A stretch of 64,000 nucleotides of DNA from Amorphophallus konjac (lineage: Eukaryota > Streptophyta > Magnoliopsida > Alismatales > Araceae). The translations under genes were made by a program, and so were the position numbers. Positions within the stretch are counted from its first letter, which is position 1. Each line of letters starts with the position of its first letter. Below, one piece after another: positions 33,561-44,756 of the stretch. The stretch covers positions 565,490,140 to 565,554,139 of the forward strand of contig CM040121.1 in assembly GCA_022559845.1 (NCBI GenBank). Reading direction: 5' to 3'. The notes below the pieces were generated by a model that saw only the letters and a list, made by a program, of their open reading frames with translations, was not told the origin of the DNA and ran no database searches.

Positions 33561-33719
33561 GCCCACAAGTTCTGAGAATATTTTATTATTTTTTGGCTTT
33601 TTTTTAGCACAACGATGCATGGAGGCGTGGATGTCTTCTTTGTTGTTATTTTTTGACCATCTTTGACATCGTCTTACTGTCTCTTGACTTCGGGGTAAAG
33701 GAGATTTGTTTCATGCCAT

Positions 33720-34190
33720 GAGAGTACTCCGATGGTCACTAAAAACTTAATTTTGTATAAGTTTCTATCCCATGGGTGCATGATTTTATGCCGCCCACGT
33801 GGTGATTGACAGAATGCCCACATGTCATAAAGAGCTAAAAAGCTTGACTTGGCGTGGACTTTTGTTGAGTGGTTGCATGGCCTTGTGCTGCGCGCCAGGC
33901 GTTTTGATAAAATATCCGTGAGTCTGAAAAACGTGATTTTGTTGAGGGGCGTGCATGACTTTGTGTCGGTCACTAGGCATTTGATGAAATGTCTAAGCAA
34001 CATAAGGAGCTAAACACTTGGCTTTTTGTAGACTATATGAGTGGGTACACGGTTTCAGTTGCCCTCCAATTGTTTGACAAAATCTCCATAGACCTTTAAA
34101 TGCTGAAAGGCTTAATTTTATCGAGCGGATGTGCATGACTTTATGCCGCTCTTCTTGTGTTTGATGAAATGCCCATGGGAATCTATATGA
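33720..34190 (+). pseudogene. Possible decayed PPR-repeat sequence
   Basis: Five spaced segments resemble the end of a pentatricopeptide motif: GTGATTGACAGAATGCCCAC (about 33801), GCGTTTTGATAAAATATCCG (33899), GCATTTGATGAAATGTCTAA (33978), TTGTTTGACAAAATCTCCAT (34070) and GTGTTTGATGAAATGCCCAT (34160), that is variants of VFDEMP. Four are preceded by TGCATG..TTTATGCC-like words. Intervals are about 80-97 bp, near the 31-codon S-type repeat. No open frame spans them. PPR proteins bind organellar RNA; here only degenerate traces remain, and the match may be a non-PPR repeat. Confidence 0.3.
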
Positions 34191-34573
34191 CGGCGATGGT
34201 CAAGCATCGCTTCATGTCATGGCATACGGCATCTTAATTTCCAAAATTTACTATAATTCTTAGAAATTTTTGGGGTTCAATGTCTACCTTATGGAAGTCT
34301 TACAAGGAGGTTCCTCACTTTATCCAAGTATTTTGTAAGATGGTGGCGTAGAGAAAGGAGGATCGAAGGGAAGGAATGATGGAAGAGAGAAGACACATAG
34401 ACAGGGGAAGAAAGGCACGGCTAAAAAACAAAGCGCCTGATCCTCTCATAAACGTCTTATATAAACAACAAAATTTACAAGTATGTCATCAAGCCTAATT
34501 GACCTAATTACCCTCAACTTAAGGAGACGACCAAACCATAGGCTAAGGCAATAAGCCCAAAATATAAACATAT

Positions 34574-35316
34574 TGAAGAGGGGAAATCTCACCGCCCGTA
34601 CGGAGAGGCCGAACGAGGTCCAACCCTGATTGAACGAGGCCCAACTCTTCCAAGTGGTAGCCCCCGAACCCACTTATTATAAGGCCCAAAACTCACTCGG
34701 AACAAGCGCTTCCTAGGCGGCCTTCGGGTTGGGAAGTCCGAGCATCAGTCGAACGGGAAAGCTCCCTTGGAGCCCCCTATTCTTCGCCCCGACCTAGCAC
34801 TTATCGCTCGGGAGCCTACTCCTGAACAAGTGCCGATCACTCGGGCTCGCTGATGGAAGCTTATTGATACAACTGTTGCGAATCCCTTAATAGCAGGAAG
34901 CTCAACAGGGCAGGGGAGATCAAAAGTCCACGCGCCGTAAGGAGCCCGCATAAAGGACGTAAGCCCCCCTGAATCTCCTCTGCTCACAGGGATTAACTCA
35001 CACAATAGGCTACTAGTTAAAGAGGACATGCCCTACTGCGACAAGAGAGCTTAAGTAAGCTTAAGCAAGCCAAGTAAGCCTGAGTAGGAACCACTTCACC
35101 TGTTGGTGGAGAGGGATATCGCGCTCCCACTTTCCTCCCTATTCTTCTCTTCGCATAAGTGCTCTACTACCTGTGCTGACTTAAGCATCGGAGGGCCTTC
35201 CCCGGGGGTCTACCCCTGGGCACCTCTGACGAGTTTCCCTTCTTGCAGTTTATACTTCAAGGGTCCGTGGACATTCCCTTCCTGGCTCAGGAGCAGTGCG
35301 AGATCGCCTCTCTTCA
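34574..35316 (+). repeat. 5' LTR of the Tat/Retand element
   Basis: 743 bp, TG..CA. High identity with 44008-44751 by eye, with scattered substitutions, implying insertion that is not ancient. Confidence 0.9.
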
Positions 35317-35318
35317 TC

Positions 35319-35336
35319 TGGCGCCGTCTGTGAGAA
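35319..35336 (+). other. Primer binding site of the Tat/Retand element
   Basis: TGGCGCCGTCTGTGAGAA lies two bases after the LTR end. TGGCGCC-starting primer sites are common in plant Ty3/gypsy elements. I do not assign the tRNA species from memory. Confidence 0.75.
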
Positions 35337-35351
35337 ACGCACAAAGAGCCA

Positions 35352-37060
35352 TCATGGTGCGAAGAAGTTCTGGCAAAAGGGCTGCCGGCGACCTGGGAAA
35401 AGCCCTGGTGGTGGAGGAAGGCGCACCTTCCCTCCCCGCGGAGGATTCCCCATCCGACAGCCAAGCCAACGAGCAACCTCCATCAGTGGCGGGGGAATAG
35501 CTTCCTGGCGGGAGCACCGACACCCTCCAAACCCTCAACGCAAAATTGGATATCCTCATGGATATCATAAGGGCCCAGGCGGCCAGGGAGGAGAAGTCAC
35601 AGCTCCTCCGGAAGAGCCCCCCCACGCGGAGATGCCTCCCAGCAAACTGCCGAAGGCCGTTTCACCCTCCGGGGGCAGCGACTCATCCACAATCCGTCAG
35701 GAGGACCATCGCACGCCCCTCCCCTGGAGCAAGAAGCCTCCTCAACCCCGAGGAGGTAGAAGACTGGAGCACGCAGACCGTTCCCGGATGCTGAGGCCCC
35801 TGCGGATCGTCGGGGTAGCAAGCAAGTGCGCCCCCGCAGCGCCTCAGGACAGCGACAACCAGAACTCTCTCTCTGGCTGCGAGACTTTGAGAGACGTTTC
35901 GCAGAGCAAGAGCGCGCCCTCTGCGACTTGCAGAAGACCTCTCCTATGGAGGACGAGTAGCGATCCCCGTTCTCCGACTACATCCTGAAGGCAGAGATAT
36001 CCCCCAGAATCTCACTTCCGACCTTCAAGTCGTACGACGGCCAGGGAGACCCGGCCGACCACTACGTCAGCTTCGACGCCCTGATGGCCTTGCATGGGGT
36101 GTCCGACGTAATCAAGTGCCGAGCATTCGTGACCACCCTGGTCCAGGGCGCTCAGGCTTGGTTCAGAGCCCTCACCCCCGGCAGCATCCACAACTTCAAG
36201 CAGTTCGGGCGAATATTCAAGGAAAGCTTCACCGGCAGCGGTCCACCCCGGTCAGTGGCGGGACTACTGGCCCTCAAACAGGAACAAGGGGAGAAATTGC
36301 GGGCTTATATTAACCGATTTAAATCGGAAGCTCTGCTCATCCCCCGCCTGGATGTGGCCTCAGCTATCACCGCCTTGACCGGGGGTACTCGTGATGAAAA
36401 CCTGCGGCGCGAGCTAGTGCTTCATCCCCCTACCTCCCTTGCCGAGCTAGTGACCTTGGCTCTGCGCCACGCCAAGTGCGAGGAAGTCCTCAGCGCCTAC
36501 CAAGGCACAACCGGCTCGGGTCGGGAGGGGGACAAGAAGAGACCGTCCGAGCAAGGGACAGGACAAAGAAAAAGGCGGAACCAGGACGGAGACCGAAAAG
36601 AGCCATCCCGGAAGTATGAGTGGTATACCCCACTTACCACCCCCGTCTATGAGATCTATGAAGACATCAAAGGCTCGGGTCTCCTCAACCAACCTGAGCC
36701 TATGAAGACCAAGCACCGCAATCACCGGAAGCATTGCCTGTTCCATAGCGACCACGGGCATCACACCAGCGATTGCCACCAGCTTCATGATGAGATCGAG
36801 CGCCTCATCCGCCAGAGACACCTATCTCGATACGTGTCCAAGGAAGACCGAGACGCCCCTGAAGAGATCGACAATGCCCCCCGCGGAGTCCACATCAACG
36901 TCATCGCGGGTGGCACGACAGCAGGCGGAGACAGCAGCCGAGGAAGAAAGCGTCACGCCGAGCGGGCGAGACGAGCCTCGACCGAGGCACCCACGGCCCC
37001 GCAGGATAGCGAATCACAGGCCCTGGTATTCTCTGACCAGGACCTAGAAGGGTTAACCAC
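35352..37060 (+). pseudogene. gag of the Tat/Retand element, interrupted
   Basis: Gag packages the element RNA into particles in the cytoplasm. The start is probably ATG 35352 (MVRRSSGKRAAG), but the N-terminal third shifts frame; from about 35900 a single frame reads ERALCDLQKTSPMEDE, a TAG at 35959, then FSDYILKAEISPRISLPTFK and the core capsid-like GAQAWFRALTPGSI...FKQFGRIF. A lysine/arginine-rich stretch (about 36530-36610) follows. The cysteine/histidine motif CLFHSDHGHHTSDC near 36735 is the usual Tat gag form, not a classic CCHC knuckle. The frame continues without a break into protease. The first part is damaged by at least one frameshift and one stop. Confidence 0.8.
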
Positions 37061-40000
37061 CCCGCACGATGACGCTCTCGTTATATCGGCTACAATAAAC
37101 CATTTTAACGTAGACATGATCTTAGTTGACAATGGGAGTGCCCCTGATGTATTATCCTATGAATGTTTCCTCAAGATGGGAGAGAATCCATCTAAACTCC
37201 GCCCGATCTGAACCCCCCTCTGTGGGTTCAACGGCCAGGCTACTTATCCCGAGGGAGCGCTGAGCCTGCCTATTACTATCGGCACCCCTCCCAAAACTGT
37301 TACGGTTATGGTAGACTTCATCGTGATTAAGGGGATGTCGGCATACAACGCCATCTTTGGCCGAGGCATTCTCAGTCGAATGAAAGCGGTGCCCTCCACC
37401 TTTCACCAAAAAATGAAGTTCCCAACCAAATATGGCGTGGGGGAAGTTCGAGGTAACCATGCATTGGCTAGATGGTGCTATATAGTCTCGATTGACGCCA
37501 CTAGGCCGGAAGGGAAAAATAAAATAGTAATGGGAGCCGAAGAGGGACCCACAACATCTGAGCCTAGTGGCGAGTTGCTAACGGTCTTCCTTAACGGTGA
37601 CCCGACTCTAGGAGTAAAGATTGGAGCCGAGCTACCACTTGAGGAACAGAAAAAATATAAAGATTTCCTTGCGCAGTACATCCAAGTCTTCGCATGGTCT
37701 GATGAGCACCTTCCTGGGATACCGGGAGATATGGTGACGCACAAGCTCAACCTCGACCCTACAGCGAAACCAGTACACCAGCGCAGGAGAAAACATGCCC
37801 CAGAGAAGCAAGCAGCCATCAAGGAGCAAGTCATCAAGGGATAGAAGACTGGCCTCTTCCGTCCGGTTCTGTACCCCACGTGGCTCGCCAACGTTTTCCT
37901 GGTACCGAAAGCTTCCAGGAAATGGCGGATGTGCGTGGACTTCACCGACCTCAACCAGGCCACCCTGAAGGACTGCTACCCGCTGCCGAGCATCGATGAG
38001 CTGGTCGATTCAACCTTTGGCAATGAGCTGCTCAGTTTCCTGGATGCCTACTCCAGCTACCATCAGATCAGGATGGACCCGGAGGACATCGAGAAGACCA
38101 CCTTCATCACCGACTTTGGCGTACACTACAACACCCGGATGCCGTTCGGGTTAAAGAACGCTGGAGCAACATATCAGAGACTGATCAACCGCATTTTCGA
38201 AGGACAACTCAGTCGAAACGTCGAGGCCTATATTGATGACATGCTCGTCAAGACGCCCAAGGCCAAAGACCACCTTGCCGACTTAGCTGAGACCTTCGAC
38301 ACTCTTCTGAAGCACAACATGAAGCTCAATCCCGCCAAATGTGCCTTCGGAGTCAGATCCTGGAAGTTCCTTGGCTTCCTGGTAACTCAGCGCGGAATTG
38401 AGGCCAACCCCGACAAGGTTTAGGCCATCCTGAACATGCGGCCGCCTACCTGCATCAAGGACGTCCATCGCCTTACGGGGCGCATTACTGCACTCAACCG
38501 TTTCCTGTCTTGGGCGGCCGAACGTTGCCTACCCTTCTTCAAATTGTTGAGGGGACCCAAAATGGCATCTGCTACGTTCACCTGGGATGAGGAATGTCAG
38601 AAGGCATTCGCCGAACTCAAGGAATTCCTGGCTTCGCCCCCGGTGCTGTCCAAGCCAGTCCAAGGTGAAGTTCTACACCTTTACCTCTCGGCAACCCCTT
38701 CTACAGTAAGCTCGGTCCTGGTCAAGAACGACGCAGGGGTCGAGAGACCAGTGTACTATACAAGTAAGGTGCTTAACAAGGCCGAAGAAAGGTATCCCGC
38801 AACCGAGAAACTCGTGCTAGCGTTGGGTACCTCGGCCAAGTGCCTCCGACCCTACTTCCAAGGGTACTCCATTGTCGTATTGACCGGCGAACCCCTGAAG
38901 AAGATCCTCTTTCACCCTAAAGCCTCGAGATGCCTCGTCAAATGGGCCATCATGCTAAGGGCCTACGATATCTCGTATCGCCCCCGCTCGGCTATCAAAG
39001 GACAGGCTCTCGCTGACTTCATCACTGAAAGCACGGTCCCGATCGAAGAAGCACTTCCACCTGCACCCGGGCCAACCTGGGATCTGTTCATCGGCGGATC
39101 CTCCAATTCGACTGGGAGTGGTGTCGGTATTCTCCTCAAGTCCCCTGAAGGAGCGGAGCTGTGTTACGCCCTGAAGTTCAACTTCCAGGCGTCCAACAAC
39201 GCCTCAGAGTATGAAGCTGTTATCTCGGGAGCCTGGATGGCTCGACGACTGGGGGCCGAATGAGTCAGGATCCATACCGACTCTCAACTGGTCGCTAGCC
39301 AAATCAATGGTGATTATGAAGCTCAGGAAGGACAAATGGTCAAGTACCTTCAGGCGGTCAAGAGGATGGCCCAACTCTTCGAGAGCTTTGAGGTAGTCCG
39401 AATAACTCGAGAGGAAAACTCCCGAGCGGACGCCCTCTCTCGACTGGCCTCCTCGCCCGACCCCACCAGTACACGATCGGTCCTCCTCGAAGAGCTCGGG
39501 CAACCGAGCATCGAGTCCGAGCTTATGACCATTGACCCGGCACCCTCGAGCGACTGGCGGGCCCCCTACATATCCTGGCTCTGGGATTCTTACGAGCCCA
39601 CCAACCCCCGAGAGGCTCGGAAACTCAAGTATTAAGCTCGGCATTTCATCATGCTAGATGGTGCCTTGTACCGAAGATCTTTCTCCGGTCCCCTCCTCAA
39701 GTGCATTAGCACCGACGAAGCCGGCCGAGCAATCCAAGAAGTGCACAAAGGCATCTGCGGAGCGCACCAAGGAGGAAGATCGCTCGCCAGGATCTTGCTT
39801 CGGCAGGGTTACTGGTGGCCCACTCTCCAGCGCGACTGCTCGACCTACGTGCAGAAGTGCGATTGATGTCAGCTCTTCGACCATCTGATTCACCAGCTAG
39901 CAGCAGAGCTCGTCACCCTTGCCGAGCCATACCCCTTCGCTCGGTGGGGAATTGACATCCTGGGGCCATTCCCCACGGCTCAAGCTCTGAATAAATTCAT

Positions 40001-40710
40001 CATCATCGCCATCGACTATTTCACCAAGTGGATCGAGGCCGAAGCCACCACCAGGATCACCGAGTCAGTCGTATGGAGTTTTGTTAGGAAGTCGATAATC
40101 TGTTGCTATGATGTCCCCCGAGTGATCGTGAGCGACAATAGTCGGCAATTTTACTCTCATTACTTCAGAGACAGATGCGCCGACCTAAATATTCGCAATC
40201 ACTTCACTTCGGTAGCTCACCCTCAGGCTAACGGACTGGTCGAGAATGCCAATAAGACTATCTTAAAAGGCATCAAAACCAGGCTAGGCAAGGCCAAGGG
40301 AAGCTAGCTCGAGGAATTACCAAGCGTATTATGGTCGCACCGAACTACTCCGAGAACGGCCACCGGTGAAACACCTTTTCAACTGGTGTATGGCACGAAA
40401 GCCATAATTCCATTGGAGATCGGCAATCTCTCTCTCCGAGTCGCCCACTTCAAGCCCGAGGTAAACGAGCAAAAATTGCGAGAGAACCTCGACTTAGCGG
40501 AGGAGATCCGAGAGATTTCCAGCATCCGAGCAACGGAATACCAATGGTGCATCACTCGATACTACAACTCTAGAGTCCGAGATAGGCACTTCCAGCCAGG
40601 AGACTTCATCCTGAGAAAAGCTGAGGCATCTCGACCACTGGAGGCGGCGGAGAAGCTGGCCCCTACCTCGGACATGGAATGCAACAAATCTTCGCAAGTT
40701 CTACTTTTGA
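37061..40710 (+). pseudogene. pol (protease, RT, RNase H, integrase) of the Tat/Retand element
   Basis: Protease: MILVDNGSAPDVLSYE at about 37117 (DNG where DSG or DTG is usual). RT: WRMCVDFTDLN near 37925, HQIRMDPED near 38060, catalytic YIDDMLVK near 38230. RNase H: LFIGGSSNSTGSGVG near 39085, with Gly where the first catalytic Asp is usual. Integrase: HQGGRSLARILLRQGYWWP with CD.CQ for zinc binding, then WGIDILGPFP, VSDNSRQF and GLVENANKTI supplying the D,D,E residues near 39945, 40125 and 40245. All of this is in one frame with gag, broken by stops at 37209, 37842, 38421, 39261, 39633, 39864 and 40305. A small deletion near 40655 shifts to the frame ending PRTWNATNLRKFYF and stop at 40708. 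Confidence 0.92.
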
Positions 40711-42486
40711 GCATTTGGCAAGCATACACATGTAAGCAAAGTAGAATAAACATCATTCCTCTCTTCTTATTAAACTTTGATGTACATCAAGTAGGCCGTG
40801 GCTGATACAGTATGCATGTACAAAAGAAGAAAAAATTACATTCCCTGGTACTATAACACGAGCAGAACGCTCGGCCGACCCAGTAGACACTCCCACGCCC
40901 AGCCACTGACTCTGCCTCGTGCAGAAACTGGCTCGGATAAAGGATCGTCGGCTTCGTTGGTTTGAGAAAGCTCGGAGGAAAAAAGAAAACAGGGGAAACG
41001 ATAAGAAGAGGAGAGGAAGGAATAGAACTGAAGGCCTCCTCTCTGCCAACTCTTTGGAAGGCAGAGAGTGCAGGCACCCTCCAAAGAGTGAAAGGGGAGG
41101 GAGAAAAAGAAAACGGCAGAGCTGGACGAGGAGGCAGGGGAAGGCCCGGAAAGGAAGGAGCTTAGTTGGCTCCCTCTTCCCCTCAGAATGACGTCGACAG
41201 ATCAGGGAAAGAAGGGCGGTGCCACGAACCCTCTTCCCGAGTGACCTCCGACCGACGAACCCTCTTCCAGAGCGAAACAACATGATCTCCCTTCCTACCG
41301 CCATCTGCATCATCATCTTCAGAAGCACCTTCTATACCTCGCCAATGCTAACAGCACAACGCTTCGCGGAAGGGAAAAAAAAGGGAAAATCGCCAAGGAT
41401 AGCCTTAAGCGACGAAACGAAAAGGAGACGCCCCTCGGACCTTTTATAGGCCGAAGGGAGAGATGATCACCTTAAATGATTCTCCCCTTTACAAAACACG
41501 CTACCAAGGCTTTCCTGAGATGGTTACCTCAATTCTCGACACCCCCCCAGCGGGACGCGCGAAGCGGCAAGTCATTAAGGGCGGTATGGAAAAACGGAAA
41601 GGTGCCAGCACCATGTTAGTTATTTGACAGATCGACGCACGCAAGATCCGTAGAGAATCGGCACCTTCTTCAAATGACTACGGATACGACAGTCAAATCA
41701 CATCAAAAGTGGTAAGAAACAGTCAATTCAACATTTAATACTGCTGCTATTACAGTTTCCAAAAAAGCCTCACCCGGCTACACATATGGAAAAGAAAGAA
41801 AGAGAAGAATTATTACATCAGGCCTCAGGCCCATCTCCAAGCTCGACAGACAAAGCTTCCTCGGCACCAGGAGATCTGCCCCCAGTGTTCTCGGCGACGG
41901 CCGGCCCGGACATTGACCCCACTTGTGTGGGAACTGTCTCGGTCGTGCGCCCTCCCGAGGATGCTGGAGTTGGCGGTAGCTCGGACGGAGCCGAACTCAC
42001 CTCTTCACTCGATGTATAGTGGGAAGAGTCAGTGGAGCCCCAATCCGAGTCATAGTGCTGACTTGAAGGAAAATCAAGCGGCGACGACGCCTGGGCCTTT
42101 GCCTCTATGACGGCCCGATCGTAGCCTTGGGGGAAGCCCTTCCGGAGTCCCCGTCGATAGTCTAACTCGTAGTAAGGAAGGGCCGCCTGCTAAAGAGCTG
42201 CCTGATAAGCCTCTGAGCGCTTATGCTGCTCGAGTGCTTTTCTCCCAGCCAGGTCTACCTTCCCCTCGAGTTCGGCTATCCGCTGCTCTGACTCGGACAG
42301 CTTCCTCTCGGCCTCGATCGGCCAGTCCTCGGCCGTCCGGTCTCAGTCCTCAAACCCCACTCGCTCGGCCCTCCATTGGTCGTCACGCTCGACCTGGTTT
42401 CGACGCTCCGACTCCAGGAGCTCGTTCTTCCGGTTGACCATGCGACGAGCTTGGGCCAGCTGCTCCGCCAAAGATCGAGCCTCCGC
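40711..42486 (+). other. Spacer between pol and the antisense ORF
   Basis: About 1.8 kb with no retroviral motif. Short duplicated words (ACGAACCCTCTTCC at about 41226 and 41256) occur. Open frames on either strand lack recognisable domains. Long non-coding 3' spacers are usual in this lineage. Confidence 0.6.
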
Positions 42487-43606
42487 CTAGCTCCACTGTG
42501 CCAACACTCGGAGCAGAGTGATCTCTCGATGAAGGTCTCCAAGCTCGAGGGTCAGACGCTCGACCTTCCAATCGAGCGTACCGCGGGCCCACGAAAGAGC
42601 CTCCCGCTCCGTCTCCACCCGAGCATACGCGTCTACGGCTTCAGCTCCCAGCTGGGCCAGGATCAGCCCTCCCTCCATAATCTGCTCCAAAAGCACGGTG
42701 GGGGGACCCTTCCGGATTCTGTCCCGCAAATCCCGCGAAGCCAAGGAGTGGCACGTCCGGTATAGAGGAGCCCGGACGCTGAAGGTGCTGGTAGAGGGAG
42801 GGGATACCCTCACTGGAGCGGCCGGGACTGGGGTATCTTCCCTTGACAATCCTGTCTCAGGGGCCTCACCGGTCAGCTCGGCGTGAGCAGCCCCACCAAG
42901 TGCCTCCCCAGTTTCGGTCAACTGCGATTGAGTCGCCTCCTCCTGCGACCCTCTAGCCTCGACCTGTTGGGGGCGGACCCCCTCATCTGACGGCCCCTCA
43001 GCTACGCTCGGCGCCTCAGCATCGGCAACGACCCCTCCCTCGTCGGCCCCCTCTTGCTCGACAGAGGGGAGAGCCGTGGGGGAGTCTTCTCCAGACGGTG
43101 AGGGACACACAACTCCTTCCTCGCCTCACCTGGATGAAGAAGAAGCCCTTCCCCACGTGAAGATTATCCTTCAACTCAAAGAAGTAATGGAAAAGGTCCA
43201 GTGAGGCACGCACCCCGCACTAGCAGCAGAGGAAAATGAAGGAGAAGATGAAGGTGTAAGAGTTGGAAACCAGCTGGACATGAGCCAGCCGGTAAAACTG
43301 GAGCAACTCGGCGATAAAGGGGTGAAGGGGCAGACAGAAACCGCATTTCCAGGCCAGGAGGAAGGAACAAAAGAGGCCGGAGCGTGTGGACAAGCTAGAT
43401 TCGTGAGGCTCAGGCGCCAAGAACTGGAACCGCCAAGGCATCCCGTAGTGACTCTCCAGCCGCTTCACCTCCGCCTCCCCCAGCTCGCTATAGAGCGGCT
43501 CCGACGGCGTCAAGAAAACTCTGGGGGCCCGTTCTCTCTGCCGCCCCTCAGCCTCAGAACGATGGTCCGCCATAATACATAGAGAAGAAGAAGGGAAAAG
43601 CTCCAA
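42487..43606 (-). pseudogene. Antisense ORF (putative gypsy-type transposon domain)
   Basis: The minus strand starts near MADHRSEAEGRQRER (about 43573) and runs through RFQFLAPEPHE, KCGFCLPLHPFIAELLQFY, an in-frame TAG at about 43216, and RASLDLFHYFFELKDNLH to GKGFFFIQV near 43130, where CAG|GTGAGG could be a splice donor. This matches my knowledge of the plant 'putative gypsy type transposon' domain (Pfam PF04195), carried antisense by Tat/Retand elements. A further 207-codon frame (43110-42487) is acidic, then strongly helical (ARVETEREALSWARGTLDWK), like the coiled-coil tails of such proteins. The function is unknown. The stop makes this copy defective. Confidence 0.7.
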
Positions 43607-43987
43607 GCCAGAGAACTTCGGAGAAGAAAGGGAACCTACGAATCACCGCCTCAGGAAGCTCTCCTAGCTCCGATGGCCGCAACGATTCTCTGCCCTTCCG
43701 AAACTACTCTCACCGCGCAGGAGCCCCCCTCAAATACAACTACAAAGAGAGACAAAACCCTAAAATCTCAGAGATAAAAGGACGCAAAACGCGCAATGCC
43801 TAAAAACCCTGATGGGAGGCGGCGCGGCGTTCGATCTCCCGAGGAGGGTCCTTCTCTTACTCATCATAACGGGTGTATTTTCAAGGTGAGCCGCATCATG
43901 TGGCCCCTACTGAAGAGATATCTTCACCCAACTAGTGCCACAAATAGTCCAGCCCAAACGCTACTCGTCCGAGCCTAATCTTGGCTC
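43607..43987 (+). other. Spacer between antisense ORF start and polypurine tract
   Basis: About 380 bp with no coding signal. It would hold any promoter of the antisense ORF, but no clear TATA box was identified. Confidence 0.4.
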
Positions 43988-44003
43988 GGGAGTAGGAGGG
44001 GGA
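43988..44003 (+). other. Polypurine tract of the Tat/Retand element
   Basis: GGGAGTAGGAGGGGGA lies four bases upstream of the 3' LTR start TGGAGAGGGG. Confidence 0.75.
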
Positions 44004-44007
44004 CAAG

Positions 44008-44751
44008 TGGAGAGGGGAAATCTCACCGCCCGTACGGAGAGGTCGAACGAGGTCCAACCCTGACTGAACGAGGCCCAACTACTCTAAGTGGTAGCCCCCG
44101 GGCCCACTTATTATAAAGCTCAAAAACTCACTCGGAACAAGCACTTCCTAGGCGGCCTTTGGGTTGGGAAGTCTGAGCATCAGTCGAACGGGAAAGCTCC
44201 CTCGAAGCCCCCTATTCTTCGCCCCGACCTAGCACTTATCGCTCGGGAGCCTACTCCTGAACAAGTGCCGATCACTCGGGCTCGCTGATGGAAGCTTATT
44301 GATACAACCGTTGCGAATCCCTTAATAGCAGGAAGCTCAACAGGGCAGGGGAGATCAAAAGTCCACGCGCCGTAAGGAGCCCGCATAAAGGATGTAACCC
44401 CCCCTGAATCTCCTCCGCTCACAGAGATTAACTCGCACAACAGGCTACTATTTAAAGAGGACATGCCCTACTGCGACAAGAGAGCTTAAGTAAGCTTAAG
44501 CAAGCCAAGTAAGCCTGAGCAGGAACCACTTCACCTTTTGGTGGAGAGGGATCTCGCGCTCCCACTTTCCTCCCTATTCTTCTCTTTGCATCAGTGGTCT
44601 ACTACCTGTGCTGACTTAAGCATCAGAGGGTCTTCCTCGGGGGTCTACCCCTGCGCACCTCTGACGAGTTTCCCTTCTTGCAGTTTATACTTCAAGGGTC
44701 CGTGGACATTCCCTTCCCGGCTCAGGAGCAGCGCCAGATCGCTCCTCTTCA
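44008..44751 (+). repeat. 3' LTR of the Tat/Retand element
   Basis: 744 bp, TG..CA, paired with 34574-35316 and followed by the target duplication CATAT. Confidence 0.9.
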
Positions 44752-44756
44752 CATAT

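Larger units (their letters stand above)
34574..44751 (+). mobile_element. Tat/Retand-type Ty3/gypsy retrotransposon with target duplication
   Basis: A structurally complete 10.18 kb element. LTRs of 743 and 744 bp start TG[AG]AGAGGGGAAATC and end CTCTTCA; perfect 5 bp duplications CATAT lie at 34569-34573 and 44752-44756. A primer site follows the 5' LTR and a polypurine tract precedes the 3' LTR. Order is gag, protease, RT, RNase H, integrase, then about 3.2 kb containing an antisense ORF. Tat lineage assignment rests on the TGGCGCC primer site, the RT/RNase H sequence style and the antisense ORF. Confidence 0.92.

Noticed and set aside
40753..41328. 191-codon minus-strand frame after pol of the Tat element
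   Set aside because: Low complexity, no motif, and overlapping frames are also open; likely compositional.
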